Shown one piece after another: positions 1-6,236 of a DNA stretch of 6,352 bases (positions within the stretch are counted from its first letter, which is position 1; each line of letters opens with the position of its first letter). The notes beneath the pieces were generated by a model. The model was not told the origin of the DNA. It saw only the letters and a list, made by a program, of their open reading frames with translations, and did not search any database. The DNA is from Candidatus Bathyarchaeota archaeon (GTDB taxonomy: Archaea; Thermoproteota; Bathyarchaeia; Bathyarchaeales; WAQA01): the NCBI GenBank assembly GCA_015520475.1, contig WAQA01000002.1, forward strand, positions 1-6,352, in the 5' to 3' direction. Both the position numbers and the translations under genes were made by a program.

Positions 1-2403
1 AACAGAGACTGAGCTCGTAGCCATACATAACTCGGCTATTACTGGATGTAGAAGCCCGAAGATCGCTATTGGTATGGCTACAGTATTATATATGAACGCC
101 CAGAAGAGGTTCTGCTTGATCTTTCTGAATGTAGCCCTTGACAGTTTTATCGCTGTCACAAGGCTTGAGAGGTCTCCACGCACCAGGATTATGTCTCCCG
201 CCTCTATCGCTATGTCCGTTCCGGTTCCTATGGCTACTCCAACGTTAGCTTGGGTTATTGCTGGAGCATCATTTATTCCATCTCCAACCATGGCGACCAT
301 CCCATACTTGCGCTGCGCCTGCTTCACAACCTCAACCTTCTCGTCGGGCATAACCTCAGCGTATATGTCGCTGATACCTATCCTCTTCGCGATTGCCTCC
401 GCCGTTCTCCTATTGTCTCCTGTAAGCATCACAGTCTTCAATCCCATACTCTCAATCTCACGTATCGCCTCGACTGTGTCATCCTTCAATGTGTCTGCGA
501 CAGCTATTACCCCTATCACCTCCCTGTTGACTGCTACTATCATGGCGGTCTTCGCTTCCTCTTGCAACCTCTTGAACTCCGCCTCTATCTCTGAGTCTAG
601 GTCTGATTGGAGGAGTGAGGGTTTTCCAACTATCACTTCGTCTCCGTTCACGTAGCCGATGACTCCCATCCCCTTTATAGCCTTGAAGCCTTCAGGGCTG
701 TCCAGTCTTATCCCCTTCTCCTGAGCCCTGTTAACTATGGCCTTTCCAAGCGGATGCTCGGATCCCTGCTCGACGCTTGCAGCGTAATATAACACTTTAT
801 CCTCATCGTTGTTGTTGAAGGAGAGTATGTCTGTTACTTCAGGCTTCCCCTTCGTTAATGTTCCTGTCTTGTCGAGGATGACTGCTTTGACCTCCTTCAT
901 CGTCTGGATAGCCTCTCCCTTACGTATCAGGATTCCATGCTCTGCTCCCATTCCTGTCCCAACCATCAGGGCTGTTGGGGTTGCCAGTCCAAGGGCGCAT
1001 GGGCATGCTATGACGAGCGTGGCGACTGTGGCTGAGATTGCAAGCATGATGAGCGGCTGGTTTAGGTTGACCCATGGTAGGAATGGGCTTGCCCATCCCG
1101 TCACGGTGATCAATGCCTCCGGAATAATCATCCAGAGGATGAATGTTGCCAGGGCTATCAGTAGAACGGTCGGCACGAAGTATCCGGTGATCTTATCGGC
1201 GAACTCCTGTATCGGCACCTTCGTCCCTTGGCATTCCTCAACCATCTTTATGACCTGCGCTAGGAAGGTGTCCTTCCCAACCCTTGTCGCCTTAACCTTT
1301 AGGAGGCCTTCCTGATTCACTGTTGCCCCTATAACCTCGTCTCCAGGCCTCTTATGTACTGGCATCGACTCTCCAGTGGCCATCGACTCGTCTACGGCGC
1401 TCTCCCCCTCTATGACCACTCCGTCTGTTGGAATCTTCTCTCCTGGACGGACAATCATTATATCTCCAACCTTCACCTCCTGTATCGGCACCTCCCTCTC
1501 TTCCCCGTCAACGAGGATCCTCGCTGTTTTGGCCTCCAGCTTCAGCAGCCGCCTTATCGCCTGTGAAGCCCTCCCCTTAGCCTTAACCTCGAAGTATCTT
1601 CCTGTGAGGTGGAATGACATGATCATCGCTCCAACCCCTGCATAGTTGAGGATTGAGGTGAAGAAGACTGGCGGTCCAGTTAGGAAGGAGATTATCGTCC
1701 CCATCGTTATCAGGACGTCCATATTGGCTGTTTTATGGAGTATCGCCTTAACGGCTGATTTGAGGGTTGGCAGTCCAGCCCAGAAGAGTACCGGCGCGGC
1801 CAGGAGGATCAAGCCTAAATTGTATATTGTCTCGTTCGGCCAGAGTATGTTGAGGGCCATCTCAGGTATCATCCAGATTATTATCGGCACAGTTATGATC
1901 CAGGCGAAGAGCATCCTCTTACGTGCCTTAGCCATCTCCTCCAGTGACCTGTCAACCTCCTCCTCAGATTCAACCTCGTATCCTGCCCTGTGAACGGCCT
2001 CCCTCAGATCCAGTATCGACACCATCTCTGGAGAGTACTCTACCGTCGCCTTCTCAGTTGCGAAGTTTACGTGGGCTGATTTCACGCCCTTGAGCTTCTT
2101 GAGTTCCTTCTCTATTTTAGCGGCGCATGAGGCGCAGCTCATCCCTGAGATCTTGAGGCTTATCTCCCTTGTCTTCTCTTCGCTCGGCATCCCTATCGGT
2201 TCATATCCTGCCTCCCTGATTATCTCAGCTATCCTCTCTAGACCTATCCTGTCAGGATCATACTCTACTATGGCCTTCTCGGTTGCGAAGTTCACGTTTG
2301 CATCTTCTACTCCATCCTCTCCTCTTAAGGCCCTCTCTATCGTCTGGGCGCATGCGACGCAGTGCATGCCACCTATCTTTATCACGATCTTCTCCTTAGC
2401 CAT
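1..2403 (-). CDS. copA: Copper-translocating P1B-type ATPase CopA (C-terminus cut by window edge)
   Basis: ATP-driven membrane pump that exports Cu+ (possibly Ag+) from the cytoplasm. I translated all 801 codons in the window and found no stop. In order: metal-binding domain 1 with GMHCVAC (C15, C18); domain 2 with GMSCASC (C90, C93); membrane helices from about residue 165; actuator TGES at 343-346; CPC at 467-469 in the sixth core helix; phosphorylation motif DKTGT with D511; SEHPLG (H550-P551) in the nucleotide domain; TGDN at 661-664; GDGIND at 707-712; YN at 772-773; and MATSS at 794-798 in the last helix. CPC plus YN plus MxxSS is the P1B-1 (Cu+) signature. The frame reaches base 1 just after SSVSV, so only a short tail should be missing. 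The start is set by GGAGGG (2411-2416) seven bases upstream. It lies 3 bp after the YHS gene and is probably translationally coupled to it. Confidence 0.96.
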   Translation of the reverse strand, partial: MAKEKIVIKIGGMHCVACAQTIERALRGEDGVEDANVNFATEKAIVEYDPDRIGLERIAEIIREAGYEPIGMPSEEKTREISLKISGMSCASCAAKIEKELKKLKGVKSAHVNFATEKATVEYSPEMVSILDLREAVHRAGYEVESEEEVDRSLEEMAKARKRMLFAWIITVPIIIWMIPEMALNILWPNETIYNLGLILLAAPVLFWAGLPTLKSAVKAILHKTANMDVLITMGTIISFLTGPPVFFTSILNYAGVGAMIMSFHLTGRYFEVKAKGRASQAIRRLLKLEAKTARILVDGEEREVPIQEVKVGDIMIVRPGEKIPTDGVVIEGESAVDESMATGESMPVHKRPGDEVIGATVNQEGLLKVKATRVGKDTFLAQVIKMVEECQGTKVPIQEFADKITGYFVPTVLLIALATFILWMIIPEALITVTGWASPFLPWVNLNQPLIMLAISATVATLVIACPCALGLATPTALMVGTGMGAEHGILIRKGEAIQTMKEVKAVILDKTGTLTKGKPEVTDILSFNNNDEDKVLYYAASVEQGSEHPLGKAIVNRAQEKGIRLDSPEGFKAIKGMGVIGYVNGDEVIVGKPSLLQSDLDSEIEAEFKRLQEEAKTAMIVAVNREVIGVIAVADTLKDDTVEAIREIESMGLKTVMLTGDNRRTAEAIAKRIGISDIYAEVMPDEKVEVVKQAQRKYGMVAMVGDGINDAPAITQANVGVAIGTGTDIAIEAGDIILVRGDLSSLVTAIKLSRATFRKIKQNLFWAFIYNTVAIPIAIFGLLHPVIAELCMATSSVSV

Positions 2404-2406
2404 ATA

Positions 2407-2805
2407 TCATCCCTCCAAATCTTCTATGAGGGGTTTAGAGGTGTCTCTGGCAGCTTGTCTATGGGATGCTGCCCCGTCTTGATGCTGATCTGATATGTAT
2501 TCCTCCCTGAATCTTTTCATGCATGAGTCTGAGCAGAAGTAATATCTTCTCCCTCCAAGCTTCAGTTTATATTCCGTCTTCGTCTTGTCTATCTTCATTC
2601 CGCATACTGGATCCTCAACGTATCTCCTCTTTGGGTCTACATGTTGATGGGTTCCTCCGCAGCAGCCTCCATGCCTTCCACGCATCAGCTTCATGTCTCC
2701 TATCAGTCCTAAACCGAATCCTAGGGCTGGGATGATGAGCGTCCATGGCCCGCCAACCATCGAGCCTAAGGCGAATCCGACGAGTAATCCTAGGCAGCAG
2801 AGCAT
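2407..2805 (-). CDS. Membrane-anchored YHS-domain metal-binding protein, copA partner
   Basis: 132 residues. The N-terminal 40 residues are hydrophobic and glycine-rich, fitting one or two membrane segments (about 2-18 and 20-38), with a CC pair at residues 3-4. A short basic, Cys/His-rich stretch follows (GRHGGCCGGTHQH, 43-55). A YHS domain occupies about 62-102: EDPVCGM with C68, then YYFCSDSC with C91 and C95. The C-terminal 30 residues are polar and probably disordered. YHS and related TRASH domains bind heavy metals through these cysteines. Placement directly ahead of copA suggests a membrane-tethered copper donor, sensor or scaffold for the pump, a position held in some Sulfolobales by the TRASH protein CopM. 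That role is inferred. The ATG follows AGGAG and lies about 17 nt after the predicted transcript start. Confidence 0.88.
   Translation of the reverse strand: MLCCLGLLVGFALGSMVGGPWTLIIPALGFGLGLIGDMKLMRGRHGGCCGGTHQHVDPKRRYVEDPVCGMKIDKTKTEYKLKLGGRRYYFCSDSCMKRFREEYISDQHQDGAASHRQAARDTSKPLIEDLEG
2411..2416 (-). promoter_or_regulatory. Ribosome binding site of copA
   Basis: GGAGGG on the minus strand, seven bases before the copA ATG, matches the complement of the archaeal 16S 3' end. It lies inside the last codons of the upstream YHS gene, whose TGA (2409-2407) is separated from the copA ATG by only TAT. This supports one transcript with coupled translation, and it fixes the copA start. Confidence 0.8.
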
Positions 2806-2844
2806 CCTTCTCCTATCCCTCTGAAGTGATACTTTTGTATGGGG

Positions 2845-2876
2845 CTATATAAATATTTCTCATAAAGATATATCTT
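2845..2876 (-). promoter_or_regulatory. Promoter and putative metal-responsive operator of the YHS-copA operon
   Basis: Read on the minus strand: a perfect 12-bp palindrome AAGATATATCTT (2876-2865), a few bases, an A-rich BRE (GAGAAA), then TTTATATA (2853-2846). A transcript start about 24 nt on would fall near 2822, some 17 nt before the ATG at 2805. The 29 bp at 2848-2876 recur at 3482-3510 with three differences, upstream of the other YHS gene. The shared dyad, held at constant distance just upstream of BRE/TATA, is where an archaeal activator would bind. A CopR/CopT-type regulator is a guess; none is encoded in the window. Confidence 0.75.
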
Positions 2877-2904
2877 CAATGATGTGTCCATGAAACAGCA
2901 CAAC

Positions 2905-2910
2905 AAAAAA
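2905..2910 (-). terminator. Oligo-T terminator of the second YHS gene
   Basis: On the minus strand the sequence reads TCTTCTCTTTTTTGTTG about 60 nt past the TAA of the YHS gene at 2972. It lies before the promoter of the next unit. Archaeal RNA polymerase terminates at T-runs without needing a hairpin. This separates the two YHS genes into two transcripts, consistent with the second promoter. Confidence 0.5.
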
Positions 2911-2971
2911 GAGAAGACACGGTTCTAGAAAGGATGCCGACGTATCCAAGCGTCCCTCCAGCAGAGTACGG

Positions 2972-3394
2972 TTAGAAGTGGAAGCCCAGATGCCACACCA
3001 ATACAAGTATGAATATTAGGATTCCGGCTCCTAGAAATAGTACGGCCCTCCTCAGGAGATCATGCTCCCTCATGAATCTAAGATTCTCAACCCCTATGAT
3101 GAACGCCATTATAGCCGCGATGGCGCTTGCAGTATGCATGACGAGGGCCCTAACCTCTGTTCCCTGCAGAAGATCCAATATCCCAATAACGCTGGTTCCT
3201 ATCGCAACAAGCTCAAAGAATATCTTGCTGAGGATTATGCTTAGGAGGCTCCTCTGTGAGGGTTGATCCTCTGAGATGAACCTGTTCAGGCATGATCTGC
3301 TGCAGAAGTAGTATGTCTTCCCATCCATCTCCATCTTGATCCTTCCATCCTCCGGTCCGACTCTCCTACCGCATATTGGATCCCTCTCGGTCAT
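2972..3394 (-). CDS. YHS-domain protein with three membrane helices
   Basis: 140 residues from the chosen start. The YHS domain comes first (residues 2-41): RDPICGR with C8, then YYFCSRSC with C31 and C35, the same cysteine spacing as the YHS protein next to copA. Three hydrophobic segments follow at about 55-76, 83-103 and 115-135, ending WHLGFHF. The N-terminal YHS domain would be a metal-binding head on a membrane anchor. A longer frame opens at 3535 but runs back through the promoter and operator, so I reject it. The ATG at 3394 has GGAG nine bases upstream, and no other in-frame start lies after the predicted transcript start. It shares the 29-bp promoter element of the copA operon, so a role in copper handling is likely. 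Its exact role, whether transport helper, sensor or chaperone, is not visible. Confidence 0.85.
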   Translation of the reverse strand: MTERDPICGRRVGPEDGRIKMEMDGKTYYFCSRSCLNRFISEDQPSQRSLLSIILSKIFFELVAIGTSVIGILDLLQGTEVRALVMHTASAIAAIMAFIIGVENLRFMREHDLLRRAVLFLGAGILIFILVLVWHLGFHF

Positions 3395-3435
3395 TGGTGT
3401 GCACTCCAGAATCTCCTTCCATAGATACTCTGCAT
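3391..3435 (-). CDS. Possible 14-codon leader ORF overlapping the YHS start
   Basis: In the roughly 60-nt leader of the YHS mRNA an ATG at 3435 opens a 14-residue frame, MQSIYGRRFWSAHQ. Its TGA overlaps the YHS ATG as ATGA (3394-3391). The YHS ribosome site GGAG lies inside it. ATGA overlaps usually mark coupled translation, so this may be a leader peptide. It has no clear ribosome site of its own, and a chance frame is equally possible. Confidence 0.25.
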   Translation of the reverse strand: MQSIYGRRFWSAHQ

Positions 3436-3460
3436 CTTCGATTATTTTAGTTCTTGTGGG

Positions 3461-3475
3461 GAAAGGTATAAATAT
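3461..3475 (+). promoter_or_regulatory. Divergent promoter of the small plus-strand gene
   Basis: GAAAGG followed by TATAAATAT (3467-3475) reads as BRE plus TATA box on the plus strand. It predicts a start near 3499, about 24 nt before the ATG at 3523. TATAAATAT repeats at 3482-3490, 15 bp on. That second copy fits the minus-strand YHS promoter better, and it could alternatively serve this gene. The operator dyad (3499-3510) would lie at this promoter's start site. Confidence 0.45.
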
Positions 3476-3479
3476 ATCT

Positions 3480-3510
3480 GATATAAATATTTCTTTTAAA
3501 GACATATCTT
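3480..3510 (-). promoter_or_regulatory. Promoter and operator of the three-helix YHS gene
   Basis: Minus strand: AAGATATGTCTT (3510-3499), one base off the perfect palindrome at 2865-2876, then AAAAGAAA as BRE and TTTATATC (3487-3480) as TATA box. A start near 3456 gives a leader of about 60 nt. Across 3482-3510 the element matches 26 of 29 bases of 2848-2876, including the spacing between dyad and TATA box. This predicts co-regulation with the copA operon. Confidence 0.7.
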
Positions 3511-3522
3511 GAGAGACCAAAC

Positions 3523-3816
3523 ATGAAAAAACCAAACCAAAAAAGAAGGATCGAACTAACCCTCGAAGAGAATATAGTAGATCTACAGAGGGCCGAGGGG
3601 GAGATACACCTATACAATGAATATCTAATAGAGATCGTTAAGGAGCCGCAGGGATACTCCGCCAGAATATACAAGCTCAGGGCGGCAGGATACCCATGCA
3701 GCGACGCTGAAACAGCGCTCAAAAGTGCCCTAACCTTCATAAGAATCAGAGATGGAAAGGGAACATGCCGGATAGACAATACATCCAAGCGGAACCCCCC
3801 TCCCATACCAAAATAG
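3523..3816 (+). CDS. Hypothetical protein, 97 aa
   Basis: I do not recognise this protein. It opens with a lysine-rich stretch (MKKPNQKRR), then has alternating hydrophobic residues fitting beta strands at about 15-50 (EIHLYNEYLIEIV, GYSARIYKLRAAG). A helix follows at about 58-74 (SDAETALKSALTFIRI), and the tail is polar and proline-rich (NPPPIPK). The beta-beta-helix order is loosely like HicB-type folds, but I see no diagnostic motif. It has one cysteine in CSDAETA and one near the tail, so it does not look like a metal binder. No membrane segment is present. Codon use resembles its neighbours, which supports a real gene over the opposing frame on the minus strand. The ribosome site is weak (GAGAG). 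It diverges from the YHS gene across about 128 bp and may share its operator. Confidence 0.6.
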   Translation: MKKPNQKRRIELTLEENIVDLQRAEGEIHLYNEYLIEIVKEPQGYSARIYKLRAAGYPCSDAETALKSALTFIRIRDGKGTCRIDNTSKRNPPPIPK

Positions 3817-3874
3817 GAGATAACCCTAACTTCTTATAGATTGAGGATTTCCCATAACAAGCGTAACCATTCTC

Positions 3875-3897
3875 AGGTGCATCCACACCTATATTAA
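3875..3897 (+). promoter_or_regulatory. Weak promoter candidate and small hairpin ahead of the GH31 gene
   Basis: In the 132-bp gap before the glycosidase, AGGTG (3875-3879) and CACCT (3886-3890) can form a five-pair stem with a six-base loop. TATATTAA (3890-3897) overlaps its end. As a TATA box it predicts a start near 3921, some 28 nt before the ATG, but the BRE is poor (CCACACC). Nothing else is evident in this gap. Confidence 0.3.
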
Positions 3898-3936
3898 GGG
3901 GAACCGCTGAAAAGGTAAGGTTGAACAGTAAAGTTT

Positions 3937-3942
3937 AGGTGG
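3937..3942 (+). promoter_or_regulatory. Ribosome binding site of the GH31 gene
   Basis: AGGTGG six bases before the ATG at 3949 matches the complement of the archaeal 16S 3' end and supports that start. Confidence 0.65.
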
Positions 3943-3948
3943 CTCTAC

Positions 3949-5946
3949 ATGAGAGGCTTCAGGATTGAAGGTGACATCCTCATATGGGAGATGAACCATG
4001 AAACCGTGATGATCCAGCCTTGGGGAAGGGACAGCCTCAGAGTCCGCTCAACAATAAACCCTAAAATACACGATGAACCATCCGCGTTGCTCCCTCCAAA
4101 GAAATCCAAGCCGAATATACAGGTTGAGGATGGAAGGGCATACATCGAGAATGGAAGGATAAAGGCTGAGATCTCAGAGAAGGGAAGGATCCGTTTCCTC
4201 AGAAGCAGGGACAACTCAATACTGCTTGAGGAGGCCGAGATATATTATGGCCCATACCTATACCCCGCCCGCCACTACAAGCCTATAAGCAGCAGCCTCT
4301 TCAGGTTGGAGGCAACCTTCAAAGCCTACGAGGACGAGAGGATCTACGGGCTTGGACAGCGGCAGCACGGCCTCCTAAACCAGAAGGGCTGCATAATCGA
4401 GCTCCGCCAAAGAAACACAGAAGTCTCCATCCCATTCCTACTCTCCAGCCGCGGATACGGATTCCTATGGAATAACCCCTCCATCGGACAGGTCGAGCTT
4501 GGAAGGAACAGGACAAGATGGATATCAGAAGCATCCAGACAGATAGACTACTTCATAACGACAGGCGACTCCCCAGCCGATATAATGGAGAGATATGCAG
4601 ATGCAACTGGACATCCGCCGATGCTTCCTGAATGGGCAGCAGGCTTCTGGCAGAGCAAGCTCAGATACAGAAGCCAGGAAGAACTCCTCTCAGTTGCACG
4701 TGAATATAAACGCCGTAAACTGCCAATCTCAGTCATCGTAATCGACTACTTCCACTGGACGATGCAGGGAGACTGGAAATTCGATCAAGAGTACTGGCCT
4801 GATCCAGAGGCGATGGTTAAGGAGCTGGAGGAGATGAACATAAAACTTGCAGTCTCAATATGGCCGACCGTAAATGAGAACAGCGTCAACTTCAAGGAGA
4901 TGAAGGAACGCGGCCTCCTAGTGAGGACTGAGAGGGGAGTCCCTGCTCAACGCTCCTTCTTCGACACTAGGAGCAGGGGGCCAGTCTACGTCCACTTCTA
5001 CGACCCAACAAACCCTGAAGCCCGCAGATTCATATGGGAGAAGGTTCGAGAGAACTATTACCGATATGGAATCAAGGTGTGGTGGCTCGACGCATGCGAA
5101 CCAGACCTATTCGACAGAGACGACCCTGAAAATCTACGCTACCACATAGGAAACGGATTGGAGGTCGGATGCATATACCCGCTGATGCATCAACAAGCAT
5201 TCTATGAGGGGATGAAGAGGGAAGGGGAAGAAGAAATCGTGCTGCTCTGCAGATCAGCATGGGCTGGAAGCCAACGCTACGGAGCAGCAGTATGGTCAGG
5301 AGACATCAGATCCACATTCAACGACCTCAAAATCCAGGTTAAGGCAGGATTAAACATCGGCTTAAGCGGGATACCATGGTGGACCACGGATATAGGAGGA
5401 TTCTTCGACGGAAACCCTGAAGACCCATACTTCCGCGAATTGATCATCCGATGGTTCCAATACGGAGTCTTCTGCCCACTCTTCCGCCTACACGGATACA
5501 GAGAACCTAAAACCCCAATGACAAAGCCTCCAACAGAATGGACCGGCGGACCGAATGAGGTCTGGTCATTCGGAGAGGAAGCATACAAGATAATCAGGGA
5601 AACCCTCCTCCTAAGAGAACGATTAAAACCATACATAATGGAGCAGATGAGGATAGCGCATGAGAGGGGAATCCCGCCTATGCGTCCACTCTTCTTCGAC
5701 TTCCCAGAAGACAAGATATGCTGGGAGATAGAGGATGAATTCCTATTCGGCCCAGACATACTCGTCGCCCCAATACTCGAGTACGGAGCCAGAAGCAGGA
5801 GGGTATACCTCCCCAAAGGAGTAGACTGGAGAGACGCATGGACAGAGGAGAGGATAGAGGGGGGAAGATGGATCGAGGCTGAAGCCCCACTAGAGAGGAT
5901 CCCAGTATACATAAGAGGAGAAAGGAAACTCCCAATACAGGGCTAA
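3949..5946 (+). CDS. GH31 alpha-glycosidase (alpha-xylosidase or alpha-glucosidase)
   Basis: A retaining exo-glycosidase that removes non-reducing-end alpha-linked sugars, 665 residues, with no signal peptide, so cytoplasmic. The N-terminal beta-sandwich includes RIYGLGQRQHG (about 131-141). The catalytic barrel begins near PPMLPEWAAGFWQSK. D266 in VIVIDYFHW is the conserved substrate-contact aspartate. WWLDACEPD carries the nucleophile D381, and WSGDIRSTF the acid/base D452. PWWTTDIGGF and FRLHGYREP (R513, H515) are further family motifs. A short proximal C-terminal beta domain ends the protein (about 600-665). WWLDAxEPD and PWWTTDIGGF fit the alpha-xylosidase-like branch that includes archaeal XylS, but glucosidase or other specificity cannot be excluded. 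It is slightly short for the family, lacking a large distal C-terminal domain. No transporter or other sugar gene is adjacent. Confidence 0.93.
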   Translation: MRGFRIEGDILIWEMNHETVMIQPWGRDSLRVRSTINPKIHDEPSALLPPKKSKPNIQVEDGRAYIENGRIKAEISEKGRIRFLRSRDNSILLEEAEIYYGPYLYPARHYKPISSSLFRLEATFKAYEDERIYGLGQRQHGLLNQKGCIIELRQRNTEVSIPFLLSSRGYGFLWNNPSIGQVELGRNRTRWISEASRQIDYFITTGDSPADIMERYADATGHPPMLPEWAAGFWQSKLRYRSQEELLSVAREYKRRKLPISVIVIDYFHWTMQGDWKFDQEYWPDPEAMVKELEEMNIKLAVSIWPTVNENSVNFKEMKERGLLVRTERGVPAQRSFFDTRSRGPVYVHFYDPTNPEARRFIWEKVRENYYRYGIKVWWLDACEPDLFDRDDPENLRYHIGNGLEVGCIYPLMHQQAFYEGMKREGEEEIVLLCRSAWAGSQRYGAAVWSGDIRSTFNDLKIQVKAGLNIGLSGIPWWTTDIGGFFDGNPEDPYFRELIIRWFQYGVFCPLFRLHGYREPKTPMTKPPTEWTGGPNEVWSFGEEAYKIIRETLLLRERLKPYIMEQMRIAHERGIPPMRPLFFDFPEDKICWEIEDEFLFGPDILVAPILEYGARSRRVYLPKGVDWRDAWTEERIEGGRWIEAEAPLERIPVYIRGERKLPIQG

Positions 5947-5987
5947 CACAACAGAAACATCCAAAAACATAGAAATAGAATATTAAA

Positions 5988-6080
5988 TCAGCCTAGATCA
6001 GGCTTAGAATAATTACAGGTGGGTTCCACACTCAAGATCCACATCACCAGATCAGCAGGGTCAGAGCTGTCATCACCCAC
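5988..6080 (-). CDS. Possible leaderless 30-residue ORF, or small RNA
   Basis: The predicted transcript start of the minus-strand promoter falls exactly on a GTG (6080). This opens a 30-codon frame, (M)GDDSSDPADLVMWILSVEP then TCNYSKPDLG, ending in TGA at 5990-5988. It runs convergent to the GH31 gene. WILSVEPTCNY is reminiscent of the start of radical SAM proteins, but the CxxxCxxC motif is absent, so at most it is a truncated remnant. The frame stays open upstream to an ATG at 6143, through the TATA box. The same segment carries GTGATGA, CTGA and GTGATGT in box C/D-like order, so the product may be an RNA. Confidence 0.25.
   Translation of the reverse strand: MGDDSSDPADLVMWILSVEPTCNYSKPDLG
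5990..6004. other. Small inverted repeat downstream of the GH31 gene
   Basis: AGCCT (5990-5994) and AGGCT (6000-6004) pair across AGATC. It begins 44 bp past the GH31 stop. The stem is short and no T-run follows on the plus strand, so a terminator role is weak. It also overlaps the end of the minus-strand small frame. Confidence 0.25.
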
Positions 6081-6103
6081 AAAAAGAAGAATCAAACAAA
6101 CAA

Positions 6104-6117
6104 TATATAAATTTTGA
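6104..6117 (-). promoter_or_regulatory. Strong minus-strand promoter
   Basis: On the minus strand TCTCAAAA followed by TTTATATA (6111-6104) is a consensus-grade archaeal BRE plus TATA box. A start 24 nt downstream falls at 6080, the first base of the GTGGGTGATGA segment. Because the TATA core is nearly symmetric it could also read on the plus strand (start near 6135), but the BRE is better on the minus side. Confidence 0.5.
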
Positions 6118-6236
6118 GATGCTAGGGGAAAGGGCGGGATCATCCGGCAATCTAGGAGCGTCCTCCCCAGCAGGCCAATCTACACTCCAGATGATATAGG
6201 ATGGATCGCTGAAGCCGACAGATAATGCTCCACCAC

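Noticed and set aside
74..2482. Several plus-strand open frames (74-655, 809-1315, 1376-1645, 1646-1993, 2090-2482)
   Set aside because: They lie antisense to the continuous copA frame, which carries every P1B-ATPase motif; their products are Ser/Ile-rich with no recognisable domain.
3395..3535. 47-residue N-terminal extension of the three-helix YHS protein
   Set aside because: It would translate the operator, both TATA boxes and the leader; no internal in-frame start lies after the predicted transcript start, and the ATG at 3394 has a ribosome site.
3447..3806. 119-residue minus-strand frame opposite the 97-residue gene
   Set aside because: Its 3' part runs through the promoter region, and the composition is that of an antisense shadow; the plus-strand protein is more convincing.
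5277..5912. 211-residue minus-strand frame inside the GH31 gene
   Set aside because: Antisense to the well-conserved catalytic and C-terminal GH31 regions; no domain recognisable.
6119..6199. 26-codon plus-strand frame from ATG at 6119
   Set aside because: Low-complexity Ser/Gly/Ala product, no ribosome site, and it overlaps a more protein-like frame.
6131..6205. Possible tRNA starting GGGCGGG
   Set aside because: No GGTTC-type T-loop, no matching acceptor 3' strand and no anticodon arm could be drawn.
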